Origin: Listeria swaminathanii
GTDB lineage: Bacteria > Bacillota > Bacilli > Lactobacillales > Listeriaceae
Length of the DNA stretch: 64,000 nucleotides
Direction of reading: 5' to 3'
Assembly (NCBI RefSeq): GCF_014229645.1
Contig: NZ_JAATOD010000001.1
Location: 124,001-188,000 of the forward strand
This document shows positions 43,910-52,525 of this stretch, piece by piece (position 1 is the first letter of the stretch; the number at the start of each line of letters is the position of its first letter). Position numbers and translations under genes: made by a program. The notes beneath the pieces were generated by a model. It searched no databases. It saw only the letters and a list, made by a program, of their open reading frames with translations, and was not told the DNA's origin.

Positions 43910-44560
43910 ATGCCGAAAATTGCTAAAGGTGATCGACTGGAAAACATTGCTTTTGAGTACATTAAGAACAAAATTACAACGGGTGAATATCCAACGGGGT
44001 ATCGTGTAGTTGAGGCGAAATTATCCCAAGAACTAAATATGAGCAGGACACCGATTAGGCGGGCGATTATCAATCTTTGCCATTCCGGTTTTTTAGTCCA
44101 TCAATACAATCGCGGGGCCTTCGTTCAAAATACCGAGGTAACGATTACGGAGTTTTTTTCGCGAATGAAATTGGTTGAACTTTTAATGTATGAAAGCACG
44201 GAAAAGCTAGTCTTACGGGAAGATTATGTTGTTGTGGATGACATCATAGAAATAGCAGAAAAAGTAATTCAATATGAGAAAAATAGAGAATACGAATTAA
44301 TGCGTGGTGCTTTTGAAGATTTTATCTGTGCGTTTATTGGCAAATTGAATAATGATTATTTTAATAGAGTCATTCAAGATTTATGGAATGAAATAAATGA
44401 TAATGCAACAAAGGAAGTAAAGCTCATTATAGTTTCAGCGAGTGATCGAATTGCAGAAGAATTAGCGCACATGATTGCTATTTTAAAATCATGGGATTAT
44501 GAACAACTAAAAAAATGTTTTCAACACATTATGAACGCAATGATCTTAATTGCTTTTTAA
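43910..44560 (+). CDS. GntR-family regulator (FadR/FCD-like)
   Basis: A 216-residue regulator; I start at the ATG preceded by GGGAGAGGGG. The N-terminal winged HTH (about 1-70) contains LSQELNMSRTPIRRAI and the wing YNRGAFV. The C-terminal all-helical part (about 75-216), including ELAHMIAIL and CFQHIMNAM His positions, fits the FCD ligand-binding domain. It opens the operon with the adaptor, ATPase and permease genes, 17 bases apart. It likely senses a metabolite or the peptides and controls them or the transporter. Staphylococcal PmtR is a GntR-type (YtrA) regulator of a PSM exporter, an instructive parallel from a different subfamily. Confidence 0.88.
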   Translation: MPKIAKGDRLENIAFEYIKNKITTGEYPTGYRVVEAKLSQELNMSRTPIRRAIINLCHSGFLVHQYNRGAFVQNTEVTITEFFSRMKLVELLMYESTEKLVLREDYVVVDDIIEIAEKVIQYEKNREYELMRGAFEDFICAFIGKLNNDYFNRVIQDLWNEINDNATKEVKLIIVSASDRIAEELAHMIAILKSWDYEQLKKCFQHIMNAMILIAF

Positions 44561-44577
44561 AGAGAGGTTTTTAACTA

Positions 44578-45201
44578 TTGAAAAAAATCAGCTGGGTTAT
44601 CATACTGGTTATCATTGTTGCATCAGTAAGCTATTATTTTATAAAAGAAAATGAAACAAAAACGCCGCAAGTGATTGATTACAAAACAGTCGAGGCAAAA
44701 ATGGCAGATTTAAGTGTCTATGTTTCTGCAGAAGGGCACGTCGTGAAAAAAGAAAATAAATGGCCGGATTATGAGGATTTTGCAGTCCGCATTATGGTAG
44801 ACGAACTAGAAATCAATCAAATAAAAGAAAAGCAAACTACTGATGTGCATGTCGAAGCAGTAAATAATAAAGTCTACAAAGGAAAAGTTTCCGATATAAA
44901 CGAAAAAGGCGTCATAAACGGATCCGTCACTTCTTATGCCGTAACAATCGATTTGGAAAATGAAACTAATTTAAAAGAAAATATGTCTGTTAGTGCGGAC
45001 GTGCTAGTAGCGCTAGAAAAAAACGTCCTAACAATCCCAATCGAAGCGGTCCATACAGATAAAACAGACAAAAACTATATTTATACTGTTGATGAAAATA
45101 AGCAGAAAAAGAAAATCTGGATTGAGTCGGGAAAACATAATACAAAATCTATCCAAGTAGTAAAAGGACTTACAGAAGGGCAACTTGTGATTATTCCTTA
45201 A
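44578..45201 (+). CDS. Short MacA/YknX-like membrane fusion adaptor
   Basis: A 207-residue protein starting at TTG, with AAAGAGAGG about 10 bases upstream. One N-terminal membrane segment (about 4-22) is followed by a beta-barrel domain (about 65-150, RIMVDELEINQIKEKQ to ENMSVSADVLVA) and a membrane-proximal domain with IPIEAVHTD and GLTEGQLVIIP. The alpha-helical hairpin and the first half of the lipoyl domain found in full MacA/HlyD proteins are missing, so it is shorter than the usual 350-380 residues. With the ATPase and permease it forms a MacAB/YknXYZ-like unit. Confidence 0.82.
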   Translation: MKKISWVIILVIIVASVSYYFIKENETKTPQVIDYKTVEAKMADLSVYVSAEGHVVKKENKWPDYEDFAVRIMVDELEINQIKEKQTTDVHVEAVNNKVYKGKVSDINEKGVINGSVTSYAVTIDLENETNLKENMSVSADVLVALEKNVLTIPIEAVHTDKTDKNYIYTVDENKQKKKIWIESGKHNTKSIQVVKGLTEGQLVIIP

Positions 45202-45218
45202 ATGGAGGTGAGTGCGAC

Positions 45219-45893
45219 TTGATACAACTATTTAATATTTCCAAATCCTATCAAATGGGAGAAAATACCGTAAAAGCATTAGATAACGTATCGCTTCAAA
45301 TCAAACAAGGCGAATTTTTAGCGATTATCGGACCATCTGGCTCTGGGAAATCAACTTTAATGAACATCCTTGGTATCCTTGATAAAGCGACTGTTGGCGA
45401 ATATTATCTTAACAAAATGAATTTAATGCGCATATCAGATAAAAAAATAGCTAAAATCAGAAACAGAAAAATCGGCTTTATTTTCCAGCAATTTAATTTA
45501 ATGCCACGGCTCACTGCTTTTGAAAATGTCGAGTTACCACTCGTATATCGCGGCACAAGCAAAACTACCCGAAAAAAAGTCGTGCAAAAAAGTTTAGAAC
45601 GTGTCGGATTATTAGATAAAGCGAAACACTTGCCAGCTCAACTTTCAGGTGGACAACAGCAACGTATCGCGATAGCACGAGCCATTGCCGGAAGTCCAGA
45701 AATACTACTTGCAGACGAACCAACAGGCGCCCTAGATTCTAAAACCGGAAAAGAAGTCATGGCGTTGCTCAAAGAAATTCATAGAGAAGGAAATACATTG
45801 ATTATGATTACACACGACAAAGAAATCGCCGAACAAGCAGAACGAATAATCGAAATAAAAGACGGAAAACTCCGTGAATGGAACAAATCATGA
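45219..45893 (+). CDS. MacB/LolD-type ABC transporter ATPase
   Basis: A 224-residue ATPase starting at TTG after GGAGGTG. Walker [10 protein letters not shown] (residues 36-44), Q-loop [10 protein letters not shown], signature LSGGQQQR, Walker B LLADEPTG and the switch His in MITHD are intact. It belongs to the MacB/LolD/FtsE branch, which acts as a mechanotransmitter and does not carry substrate through a large pore. The stop overlaps the permease start (ATGA). Nearest functional analogues are YknY (defence against the SdpC toxin in B. subtilis) and the bacitracin-type transporters. Confidence 0.92.
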   Translation: MIQLFNISKSYQMGENTVKALDNVSLQIKQGEFLAIIGPSGSGKSTLMNILGILDKATVGEYYLNKMNLMRISDKKIAKIRNRKIGFIFQQFNLMPRLTAFENVELPLVYRGTSKTTRKKVVQKSLERVGLLDKAKHLPAQLSGGQQQRIAIARAIAGSPEILLADEPTGALDSKTGKEVMALLKEIHREGNTLIMITHDKEIAEQAERIIEIKDGKLREWNKS

Positions 45894-47056
45894 GCCTTTT
45901 TCAAAGTGTGAAACTAGCACTAAAACAACTATTATCCGCCAAATTTCGGACGTTTTTAACGATGCTCGGAATTATAATTGGTGTTTTTTCGGTTATATTA
46001 CTTGTTTCGATTGGCGAGGCTATTTCCAAAAATGTATCTACGCAATTAGGCGATATGGGGAGTAATATAGTGTCAATTAGCTTTTATTCGGATAATCCAA
46101 ACGAGAAATTTACATATAATGACGCGAAAAGTCTTTTAAATGAGGCTGAAATTGGTTCGCCGGAAGTGATGCAAACAAAGGAAGTTAGAACGAGCGAAAA
46201 AACAGCGAACAGCCAAGTAACAGGAATAAATGAAGATTATGCGACGATAAAAAACTTGGAGCTTGCCTCAGGTCGATTTTGCTCCAATGTAGACGTTCGT
46301 TATGCTCAAAAAGTAACAGTCATCGGTGCGGAAATTGCTAAAACCTACTTCAAAAATCAAAATCCAGTCGGAAAACATCTGCAAATTGCTGGTGCGAGAT
46401 ATTTAGTCATCGGCGTTTTAGAAGGAAAAGGAGAGAGTCTTTTTGGCTCGGCGGATCAGAAGCTTTTTATTCCAATTTCTGCTGCGGAACGGCTTTTTAA
46501 AACAGATTCGGTGGATTTATTTTATATTCAAACTAACAATACAGAACAAGTTCCAGCCGTAGTTAAGCAGGTAAAGCAGAAAATGAGTCAACTTTTTCCG
46601 AATAATAAAGATGCGTATACGGTTGTAAATCAGCAGGAGGCGCTGGATACGTTTGATAGTATTACGAGTACGCTTACGATTGGACTAGGGGCGATTGCTG
46701 GGATTTCGTTACTTGTTGGCGGGATTGGAATTATGAATATTATGCTCGTATCTGTTACGGAACGAACTCGAGAAATTGGGATTAGGAAAGCAATTGGCGC
46801 TAGTGGTGGGGATATTTCAAGGCAATTTCTGATTGAAGCGATTGTGCTTAGTTTGTTAGGTGGCGGCATCGGGATTTTATTAGGCGTTTTTTCTGCGCAA
46901 ATGGTTACGGCCGTATCTAGTTTTGAAATGCATGTTTCTGCTTCGACAATTCTTTTAGCAGTAGGGTTTTCGATGTTTATTGGCGTGGTGTTTGGCGTAG
47001 TTCCAGCACGGAAGGCATCGAAAAAAATGCCGATAGATGCGTTGCGAGCGGATTAA
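45890..47056 (+). CDS. MacB/YknZ-like ABC permease
   Basis: A 388-residue permease. I use the ATG overlapping the ATPase stop; an in-frame ATG lies 12 bases upstream. One N-terminal membrane helix (about 17-40, FLTMLGIIIGV), a periplasmic-type extracellular MacB_PCD domain (about 45-240) and three C-terminal membrane helices (about 265-380). The FtsX motif GISLLVGGIGIMNIMLVSVTERTREIG region and ARKASKKMPIDALR end are typical of MacB. It couples with the adaptor and ATPase. Such units protect Gram-positive cells from, or export, antimicrobial peptides, making it the natural partner of the 33-residue peptides. Confidence 0.92.
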   Translation: MSLFQSVKLALKQLLSAKFRTFLTMLGIIIGVFSVILLVSIGEAISKNVSTQLGDMGSNIVSISFYSDNPNEKFTYNDAKSLLNEAEIGSPEVMQTKEVRTSEKTANSQVTGINEDYATIKNLELASGRFCSNVDVRYAQKVTVIGAEIAKTYFKNQNPVGKHLQIAGARYLVIGVLEGKGESLFGSADQKLFIPISAAERLFKTDSVDLFYIQTNNTEQVPAVVKQVKQKMSQLFPNNKDAYTVVNQQEALDTFDSITSTLTIGLGAIAGISLLVGGIGIMNIMLVSVTERTREIGIRKAIGASGGDISRQFLIEAIVLSLLGGGIGILLGVFSAQMVTAVSSFEMHVSASTILLAVGFSMFIGVVFGVVPARKASKKMPIDALRAD

Positions 47057-47074
47057 CTAAAGGAGGCGTTTGGG

Positions 47075-47218
47075 ATGGAAATAGAACAACAAGCGGACGA
47101 TACTTGGGTTTTAGTTGAAATTGTCAGCCTTGTGACCAATGTGGAACGACACAGGTTAAGAGAACTTAGTTATGCAGAGTTAGAAGATTTATACGAGCGC
47201 GTGGTAGTTGAACGTTAA
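47075..47218 (+). CDS. 47-residue acidic small protein after the permease
   Basis: AAAGGAGGCG lies 8 bases before the ATG, and the gene follows the permease stop by 18 bases. The 47-residue protein is acidic and helical (MEIEQQADDTW..., ending LEDLYERVVVER), soluble and without Cys. Its C-terminal half (ELSYAELEDLYERV) recalls short BH0509/Spo0E-like helical proteins, but I do not assign it. Translation signals are as strong as for known genes, so I consider it real. Confidence 0.6.
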   Translation: MEIEQQADDTWVLVEIVSLVTNVERHRLRELSYAELEDLYERVVVER

Positions 47219-47288
47219 ACGAGTCCTACTTTTTGCGAGAACGGTCAATCTATGCGAAAATAAAAGCAAATTAGCGGGAGGGATATAG

Positions 47289-47771
47289 GTGGATGAATCA
47301 ATCACGAAGCGAGATGCTGGCGGGGCTGTAGTTACATTCGAATTAGTTATAAATGCAGCAAATACAGAGGTTTTCGAATTATTAACGACAAACGCAGGCT
47401 TGGCAAAATGGTTTAATGAACTGGAAATAGGTGAGCTCGGCGCGGATGGATATCTCCTATTCGTCATGACGCCTGAAGAAAAAATAACGATGCCAATTCG
47501 CGGGTTTGAACCTAATCGGAAACTTGCTTTCGCGTGGGATCAAGATGAAGTTGCCTTTGAACTGAATGCCACTGCGGCGAATAGAACAAAGCTAACTTTT
47601 ACAGAACAGCTCACGGCAATCACCGAACACAGCCCAAGAGATATTTCCGGTTGGCATATTTGCTTGAAGAAATTACAAGCGAGCGCAGAAGGAAAAACAT
47701 ACGATTTCAACAAAGCGGAGTTCGAATCACTTTTTGCCAGATATCAAAAAGAACTAAATATCGAAAAATAA
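47289..47771 (+). CDS. SRPBCC/AHSA1-like protein
   Basis: A 160-residue protein starting at GTG, with GGGAGGG about 8 bases upstream. The SRPBCC/START-like fold is visible in FELVINAANTEVFELLTTNAGLAKWF at the N-terminus and TKLTFTEQLTAI...GWHICLKKLQA at the end. This is the Aha1-C/YndB pattern. It may bind a hydrophobic ligand; a function is not known. Monocistronic, with its own terminator. Probably EGD-e lmo0397. Confidence 0.85.
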   Translation: MDESITKRDAGGAVVTFELVINAANTEVFELLTTNAGLAKWFNELEIGELGADGYLLFVMTPEEKITMPIRGFEPNRKLAFAWDQDEVAFELNATAANRTKLTFTEQLTAITEHSPRDISGWHICLKKLQASAEGKTYDFNKAEFESLFARYQKELNIEK

Positions 47772-47784
47772 ATCCTTTAGAAAA

Positions 47785-47826
47785 GTCATAAATGAAGCCG
47801 AAAACGCTTTGTTTATGGCTTTTTTC
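47785..47826 (+). terminator. Rho-independent terminator
   Basis: CATAAATGAAGC pairs imperfectly with GCTTTGTTTATG, followed by GGC and a run of six T residues. Confidence 0.65.
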
Positions 47827-47940
47827 TGCGTAAATTAATCTTTTTCCACTTTAACTGGAAATTCCTTATGTTCAAAAAAGTAATCGGTTTCATTAGAATG
47901 TAATTGTAAGCAAGGCATTGAAAAAATACGGGGTGACGAA

Positions 47941-48399
47941 ATGATAGTATCAGAAGAACAATTATTTTTAAATCAGCATCTAAGCACAAAAGAAGAAGTG
48001 CTAGCTTTTATTGCAGACAAGGCGGCTGAAATTGGCATCACGACGAATTCGGCACAAGTGGAGCGTGACTTATGGGCACGCGAAAAAGAATACGCAACAG
48101 CAGTACAACAATTAATCGCCATTCCTCATGCGAAAACGGAGGCAATATCGGAAGCGAAACTGCTTTTCATTCGTCTAGTTGAACCGATTGATTGGGAGTC
48201 AAAAGAAGGCTTTAAGGCACAAGCCATTTTTGCAATATTAGTTCCAGCAAGTGAGGCCAGCCAGCAACATCTGAAAATTCTATCCAGTGTGGCTGTGAAT
48301 TTACTAGAAGAAGCATTTCAAGAACAAATTTTAACGATTAAAACGGAACACGAACTGATGGATTACTTGAAAGATAATTTGGAAGGAGAATTGATATGA
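47941..48399 (+). CDS. PTS IIA, mannosylglycerate-type
   Basis: A 152-residue fructose-family EIIA with phosphohistidine in IAIPHAKT (about residue 62). AGGGGTGACG-like sequence precedes the ATG. It overlaps the IIB gene by four bases. Together with IIB, IIC and the GH38 alpha-mannosidase downstream it forms the operon equivalent to EGD-e lmo0398-lmo0402. The E. coli counterpart MngA fuses the three domains, here encoded by separate genes. Confidence 0.92.
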   Translation: MIVSEEQLFLNQHLSTKEEVLAFIADKAAEIGITTNSAQVERDLWAREKEYATAVQQLIAIPHAKTEAISEAKLLFIRLVEPIDWESKEGFKAQAIFAILVPASEASQQHLKILSSVAVNLLEEAFQEQILTIKTEHELMDYLKDNLEGELI

Positions 48400-48728
48400 A
48401 AGTTGTAGGAGTTACGTCATGTATCGCAGGACTTGCGCACACACCAATGGCAGCAAAGGCATTAGAAAAAGCGGGAGTAAAATTAGGCCACGATGTCAAA
48501 ATCGAACAACAAGGAGCGATGGGAACAATCGATGAAATCACGCCAGCTGAAGTAAGTGCGGCAGATGTAGTTATTATCGCGGCGGATAAAGTGATTGACG
48601 GGGAAGATCGTTTCAAAGGAAAACCAGTCGTTCGTGTGAAAATTGGTCAATGTGTTGCGAACGGGGAAGCGGTGTTAAGTAAAGTTGTTGCAGCAATTGA
48701 AGCACGCAAACAAAAGGAGGCTAATTAA
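48396..48728 (+). CDS. PTS IIB, fructose/mannosylglycerate-type
   Basis: A 110-residue EIIB with the phosphocysteine in VGVTSCIAGLAHTPMAA (Cys9). The fructose-type IIB fold continues VVIIAADKVIDGEDRF. It receives phosphate from the adjacent IIA protein and transfers it to the sugar during import by IIC. Overlaps the IIA stop (ATGA). EGD-e equivalent lmo0399. Confidence 0.93.
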   Translation: MKVVGVTSCIAGLAHTPMAAKALEKAGVKLGHDVKIEQQGAMGTIDEITPAEVSAADVVIIAADKVIDGEDRFKGKPVVRVKIGQCVANGEAVLSKVVAAIEARKQKEAN

Positions 48729-48731
48729 GTC

Positions 48732-49844
48732 ATGAAAGGGAAATTAAACGAAGCAAAAGACCATTTAATGTCGGGAATATCGTATGCACTGCCGGTCATT
48801 ATTGCAGGGTCGCTTGTTGTAGCTGTTGCAAAATTAATTGGGATTATTGGTGGCGTTACAAATCTAGATGCTTACGCTGACGCAAGTGGATTTTATCATT
48901 ACGTTTACTTATTTCAAAATGTAGGTTGGGCGGCAATTGGCTTACTTAACTTAGTACTCGCTGGATATATTGCTTATTCGATCGCTGGAAAACCGGCGCT
49001 TGCTGCTGGTTTTGTCGGTGGGGTCTTGGCTACAAGTACAAATGCTGGTTTCTTAGGTGCTGTGGTTGCTGGTTTCTTCGCCGGTTGGTTAACAAACTGG
49101 GTGAAAAAACATGTTCGTATCACTGGACCGGCTGCTAGTTCTTTACCACTAATTATTTTGCCACTTATTACGGTTGGTGCCACGGGGATACTGATGTCAC
49201 TTATTCTCGGCGGACCGCTTGGATGGTTAAACCAAACGTTACTTGATTGGGTAACAGAAATGTGTAAAAACGATACAAACGTTATTATTCTAGCACTTAT
49301 TTTAGGAGCAATGATTGGATTTGACCTTGGTGGACCTGTAAATAAAGCCGCTTGGATGGCTGGGAATGCGCTATTTATGAGTGGGATTTATCTACCTTCG
49401 ATCATGATTAATGTCGCAATTTGTATTCCGCCACTAGGCTACGGAATTGCAACACTTTTACGTAAAAAGAATTATTCTACTACCTTTAAAGAAGCTGGAA
49501 ATGGTGCGCTAATTATGGGGCTGATTGGGGTCACGGAAGGTGCGATTCCATTTACACTACGTAGCCCGGGTAAATTAATTCCGCTAAATGTGATTGCCTG
49601 TGCGATTGGTAGTGCCGTAACAATGGGACTTGGCGCTTATGTGAAAATGCCGCCAATCGGTGGGATGTATGGTTTCTTCACAATTGGTAACGGCTGGGCT
49701 TACTTAGTTGGTGGTCTAGTTGGAGCGTTTATTATCGGAATTTGCGCTAACTTATTCGTTAATTTCACAGAAGAAGAAACAGCAGCTGCAGACGACGTTT
49801 TGGACGATATCGATATTAGTTTTGACGAAATAGAGATTAAATAA
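48732..49844 (+). CDS. PTS IIC permease, mannosylglycerate-type
   Basis: A 370-residue membrane EIIC with about eight to ten segments and the fructose-family IIC motifs FDLGGPVNKAAW and VTEGAIPFTLRSPG. The C-terminus is acidic (DDVLDDIDISFDEIE). It carries the substrate through the membrane for phosphorylation by IIB. Its pairing with a GH38 mannosidase supports 2-O-alpha-mannosyl-D-glycerate as substrate, as in E. coli mngAB; direct proof is absent. EGD-e equivalent lmo0400. Confidence 0.92.
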   Translation: MKGKLNEAKDHLMSGISYALPVIIAGSLVVAVAKLIGIIGGVTNLDAYADASGFYHYVYLFQNVGWAAIGLLNLVLAGYIAYSIAGKPALAAGFVGGVLATSTNAGFLGAVVAGFFAGWLTNWVKKHVRITGPAASSLPLIILPLITVGATGILMSLILGGPLGWLNQTLLDWVTEMCKNDTNVIILALILGAMIGFDLGGPVNKAAWMAGNALFMSGIYLPSIMINVAICIPPLGYGIATLLRKKNYSTTFKEAGNGALIMGLIGVTEGAIPFTLRSPGKLIPLNVIACAIGSAVTMGLGAYVKMPPIGGMYGFFTIGNGWAYLVGGLVGAFIIGICANLFVNFTEEETAAADDVLDDIDISFDEIEIK

Positions 49845-49865
49845 TAGTTGGAGGATTTAATTAAA

Positions 49866-52493
49866 ATGGCTAAAACGAAAGTACATGTAATTCCGCATTC
49901 ACATTGGGATAGAGAATGGTATTTCACTTCAAGCCGTTCGACAATTTATTTAGTGAAGCATTTAAAAGAAGTAATTGAAACTTTAGAAGCGAAAGACAGT
50001 TACCATTTTTATTTGATGGATGCTCAGAGTTCTTTAATAGAAGATTATTTACGCTACTGCCCGGAAGATAAAACTAGATTAGAAAAACTTATTGCTGAAA
50101 AACGGCTTATTACAGGGCCTTGGTATACACAAACGGATCAATTAGTTATTTCACAAGAATCGATTGTTAGAAACTTGCTTTATGGAACGAGAATTGCTCG
50201 CGAAATGGGACATAGCATGGCTGTCGGTTATGTCCCGGATGCATTCGGACAAGGCGGGAATATGCCACAAATTTATAAAGAATTCGGCATATCGAAGTTT
50301 CTGTTTTGGCGTGGGGTTGCTGATAATCGCTTGAAACAAACCGAATTTATCTGGCGCGGTGATGACGGGACGGAAATGCTAGCGGAACAAATTCCATTCG
50401 GCTATTACTACGGAGCGAACATTCCTGAAAATGAAGCCGAACTTAAAACCTATTTGGATGAACAAATTGGCGCTCTAGAAGAAAAAGCTTCAACGCCAAA
50501 TGTTTATTTCCCAAACGGTTTAGACCAAGCACCGGTCAGAAAAAATTTGCCGGAATTGGTTGCGAAATTTAATGAATTAGATAGCACACGTGAATACCAA
50601 ATCGCTTCACCAGAAACATTTTTCGCGGATTTAGAAAAAGATGTGACCGATTTACCAGTCATTGCCGGCGAATTAACAGAAGGAAAACATAGTCGCTTGC
50701 ACAAATCGATTTTCTCTACCCGAGCTGATTTAAAACAAGCGAACAATCAAATCGAAAACTTTTTAAGCAATGTGCTGGAGCCGGTTCTTTCAATCAGCTA
50801 CTCACTTGGCAACCGCTACCCACACAATGAACTCGCAGAAATTTGGAAGTTGATGTTTGAAAATGCTGCACACGATAGCATTGGTGGCTGTAATAGTGAT
50901 ACGACCAACCGCGACGTCAAACATCGTTACAAATTGGCTTCGGATTTAGCGACCAATTTACTCGATTTAAACATGCGCCTAATCAGCGAAAAAATCGAAC
51001 AAAAACAACCGTTCCAATTTACCGTTTTCAACCCGCTTCCATACGAAAAAAGTGGCGTTATCAAAATGACCGCGTACATTCCAGAAGACAATTTCACAGT
51101 AGAAGATACGCAAGGAAATACGCTTGAGTACACCATTCTAGAGAAAACAGACCTAACCGAATATGTCTTAAATCAGCATATCGACCTAAACCCAAGCAGA
51201 CCCGTTTATTTACCAGAAAAAGTCTTTTTAGCGACGATGCTAGTAAACGTAAATAACCTGCCAGCGCTAGGATACGACACCATCTACTTTAATTTAGAAA
51301 AAGAAACAGCAGAGCAAGAACCGACACAATCCGCCGCGTCAAAAATCGAAAATGAATTTTATGAAATCCAGTTAGCAGCCAACAATTCACTAACGATTCA
51401 TGATAAAAAAGCGGGCAGAACCTACACCGATCAAATGATTTTTGTGGAAAATGGCGACGATGGCGATTCGTACAACTATTCTCCGCCACGAAAAGATCTT
51501 GTAATTTCATCAAAAGAAGCGGTAGTGGAAAGCGTAGAGTCTAGCATATCAAGCGTCAACCAAGCATTAACTATTTCCTTCAAGTTAAATGTACCGTATA
51601 ATTTAGAAGAACGTGCAAATGGTGAAAAAAATAACGAAATGACTATCGAAACAGTAATTTCTTTACGTAAAAATGAAGAACTCATTCGCTTTGACGTCCA
51701 AATTGCTAACCAAGTATTGAGCCATCGTTTATGCGTTACTTTCGCAACCGAAATTGCTAGTAAATTCTCGACAGCGGACCAATTATTCGCGCCAATCAAG
51801 CGTCCGGTTCGTCTTCCAGAAATGGATGTATGGGAAAAGGAAGAATGGCAAGAAGCGCCAATTTCGATTGAAGCAATGCAAAGTTTTGTCAGCTTACACG
51901 ATGAGTCGCACGGGGTTGCTGTAATGACGGAAGGCGTGCGCGAATACGAAATCATTGGCGAAAATTACGATACGATTTCGCTAACCCTGTTCCGCACATT
52001 TAGCCATATGGGTAAAACCGATTTACTCTATCGTCCAGGTCGGGCTTCCGGCGAGTCAATCGTTGCGACACCAGACGCACAACTACTTGGCGAAATCAAT
52101 GCAACATTCGCGCTAACTTTATTCGAAAGCTCTTTTGATGAAGCGGACATCGCGAAAAAAGCAAAAGAATACTTGTCGAACCCACCAGTTTACCAAATGT
52201 CTGATTTTCTAAACGGTCGCTTGATTTATGTTTACCGCGACGAAGAAAAAACACTGGATGCGACATATAGCCTGGCACTTCCGGCAATAGACGGAGCGAT
52301 TATTAGTGCAGTGAAAAAAGCCGAAGACAGCGATGCCTTCATTACGCGCTTTTTCAATCCATATTTACAAAAAGAAATTACGATTCCAGAAGTTTTCCAA
52401 GGCAAAGAACGCCACTTGGATGAAAGCAAGTCAAACGAGAAACAAACGACATTAAAACATGCCAAAGTACAAAGCTATTTATTTGAAAAATAA
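49866..52493 (+). CDS. GH38 alpha-mannosidase (MngB-like)
   Basis: An 875-residue cytoplasmic glycoside hydrolase family 38 enzyme. The start is the ATG at 49866, with TGGAGGA upstream. The zinc-binding start of the GH38 domain reads VHVIPHSHWDREWYFTSSR, and the nucleophile-Asp region reads VGYVPDAFGQGG. The second zinc His lies in AAHDSIGGC. The C-terminal beta-sandwich domains follow. As E. coli MngB does, it probably hydrolyses mannosylglycerate-6-phosphate from the adjacent PTS into mannose-6-phosphate and glycerate. EGD-e equivalent lmo0401. Confidence 0.93.
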   Translation: MAKTKVHVIPHSHWDREWYFTSSRSTIYLVKHLKEVIETLEAKDSYHFYLMDAQSSLIEDYLRYCPEDKTRLEKLIAEKRLITGPWYTQTDQLVISQESIVRNLLYGTRIAREMGHSMAVGYVPDAFGQGGNMPQIYKEFGISKFLFWRGVADNRLKQTEFIWRGDDGTEMLAEQIPFGYYYGANIPENEAELKTYLDEQIGALEEKASTPNVYFPNGLDQAPVRKNLPELVAKFNELDSTREYQIASPETFFADLEKDVTDLPVIAGELTEGKHSRLHKSIFSTRADLKQANNQIENFLSNVLEPVLSISYSLGNRYPHNELAEIWKLMFENAAHDSIGGCNSDTTNRDVKHRYKLASDLATNLLDLNMRLISEKIEQKQPFQFTVFNPLPYEKSGVIKMTAYIPEDNFTVEDTQGNTLEYTILEKTDLTEYVLNQHIDLNPSRPVYLPEKVFLATMLVNVNNLPALGYDTIYFNLEKETAEQEPTQSAASKIENEFYEIQLAANNSLTIHDKKAGRTYTDQMIFVENGDDGDSYNYSPPRKDLVISSKEAVVESVESSISSVNQALTISFKLNVPYNLEERANGEKNNEMTIETVISLRKNEELIRFDVQIANQVLSHRLCVTFATEIASKFSTADQLFAPIKRPVRLPEMDVWEKEEWQEAPISIEAMQSFVSLHDESHGVAVMTEGVREYEIIGENYDTISLTLFRTFSHMGKTDLLYRPGRASGESIVATPDAQLLGEINATFALTLFESSFDEADIAKKAKEYLSNPPVYQMSDFLNGRLIYVYRDEEKTLDATYSLALPAIDGAIISAVKKAEDSDAFITRFFNPYLQKEITIPEVFQGKERHLDESKSNEKQTTLKHAKVQSYLFEK

Positions 52494-52525
52494 CGATTAA
52501 CTACCTAAAAAAGGAGCTGCTAATA

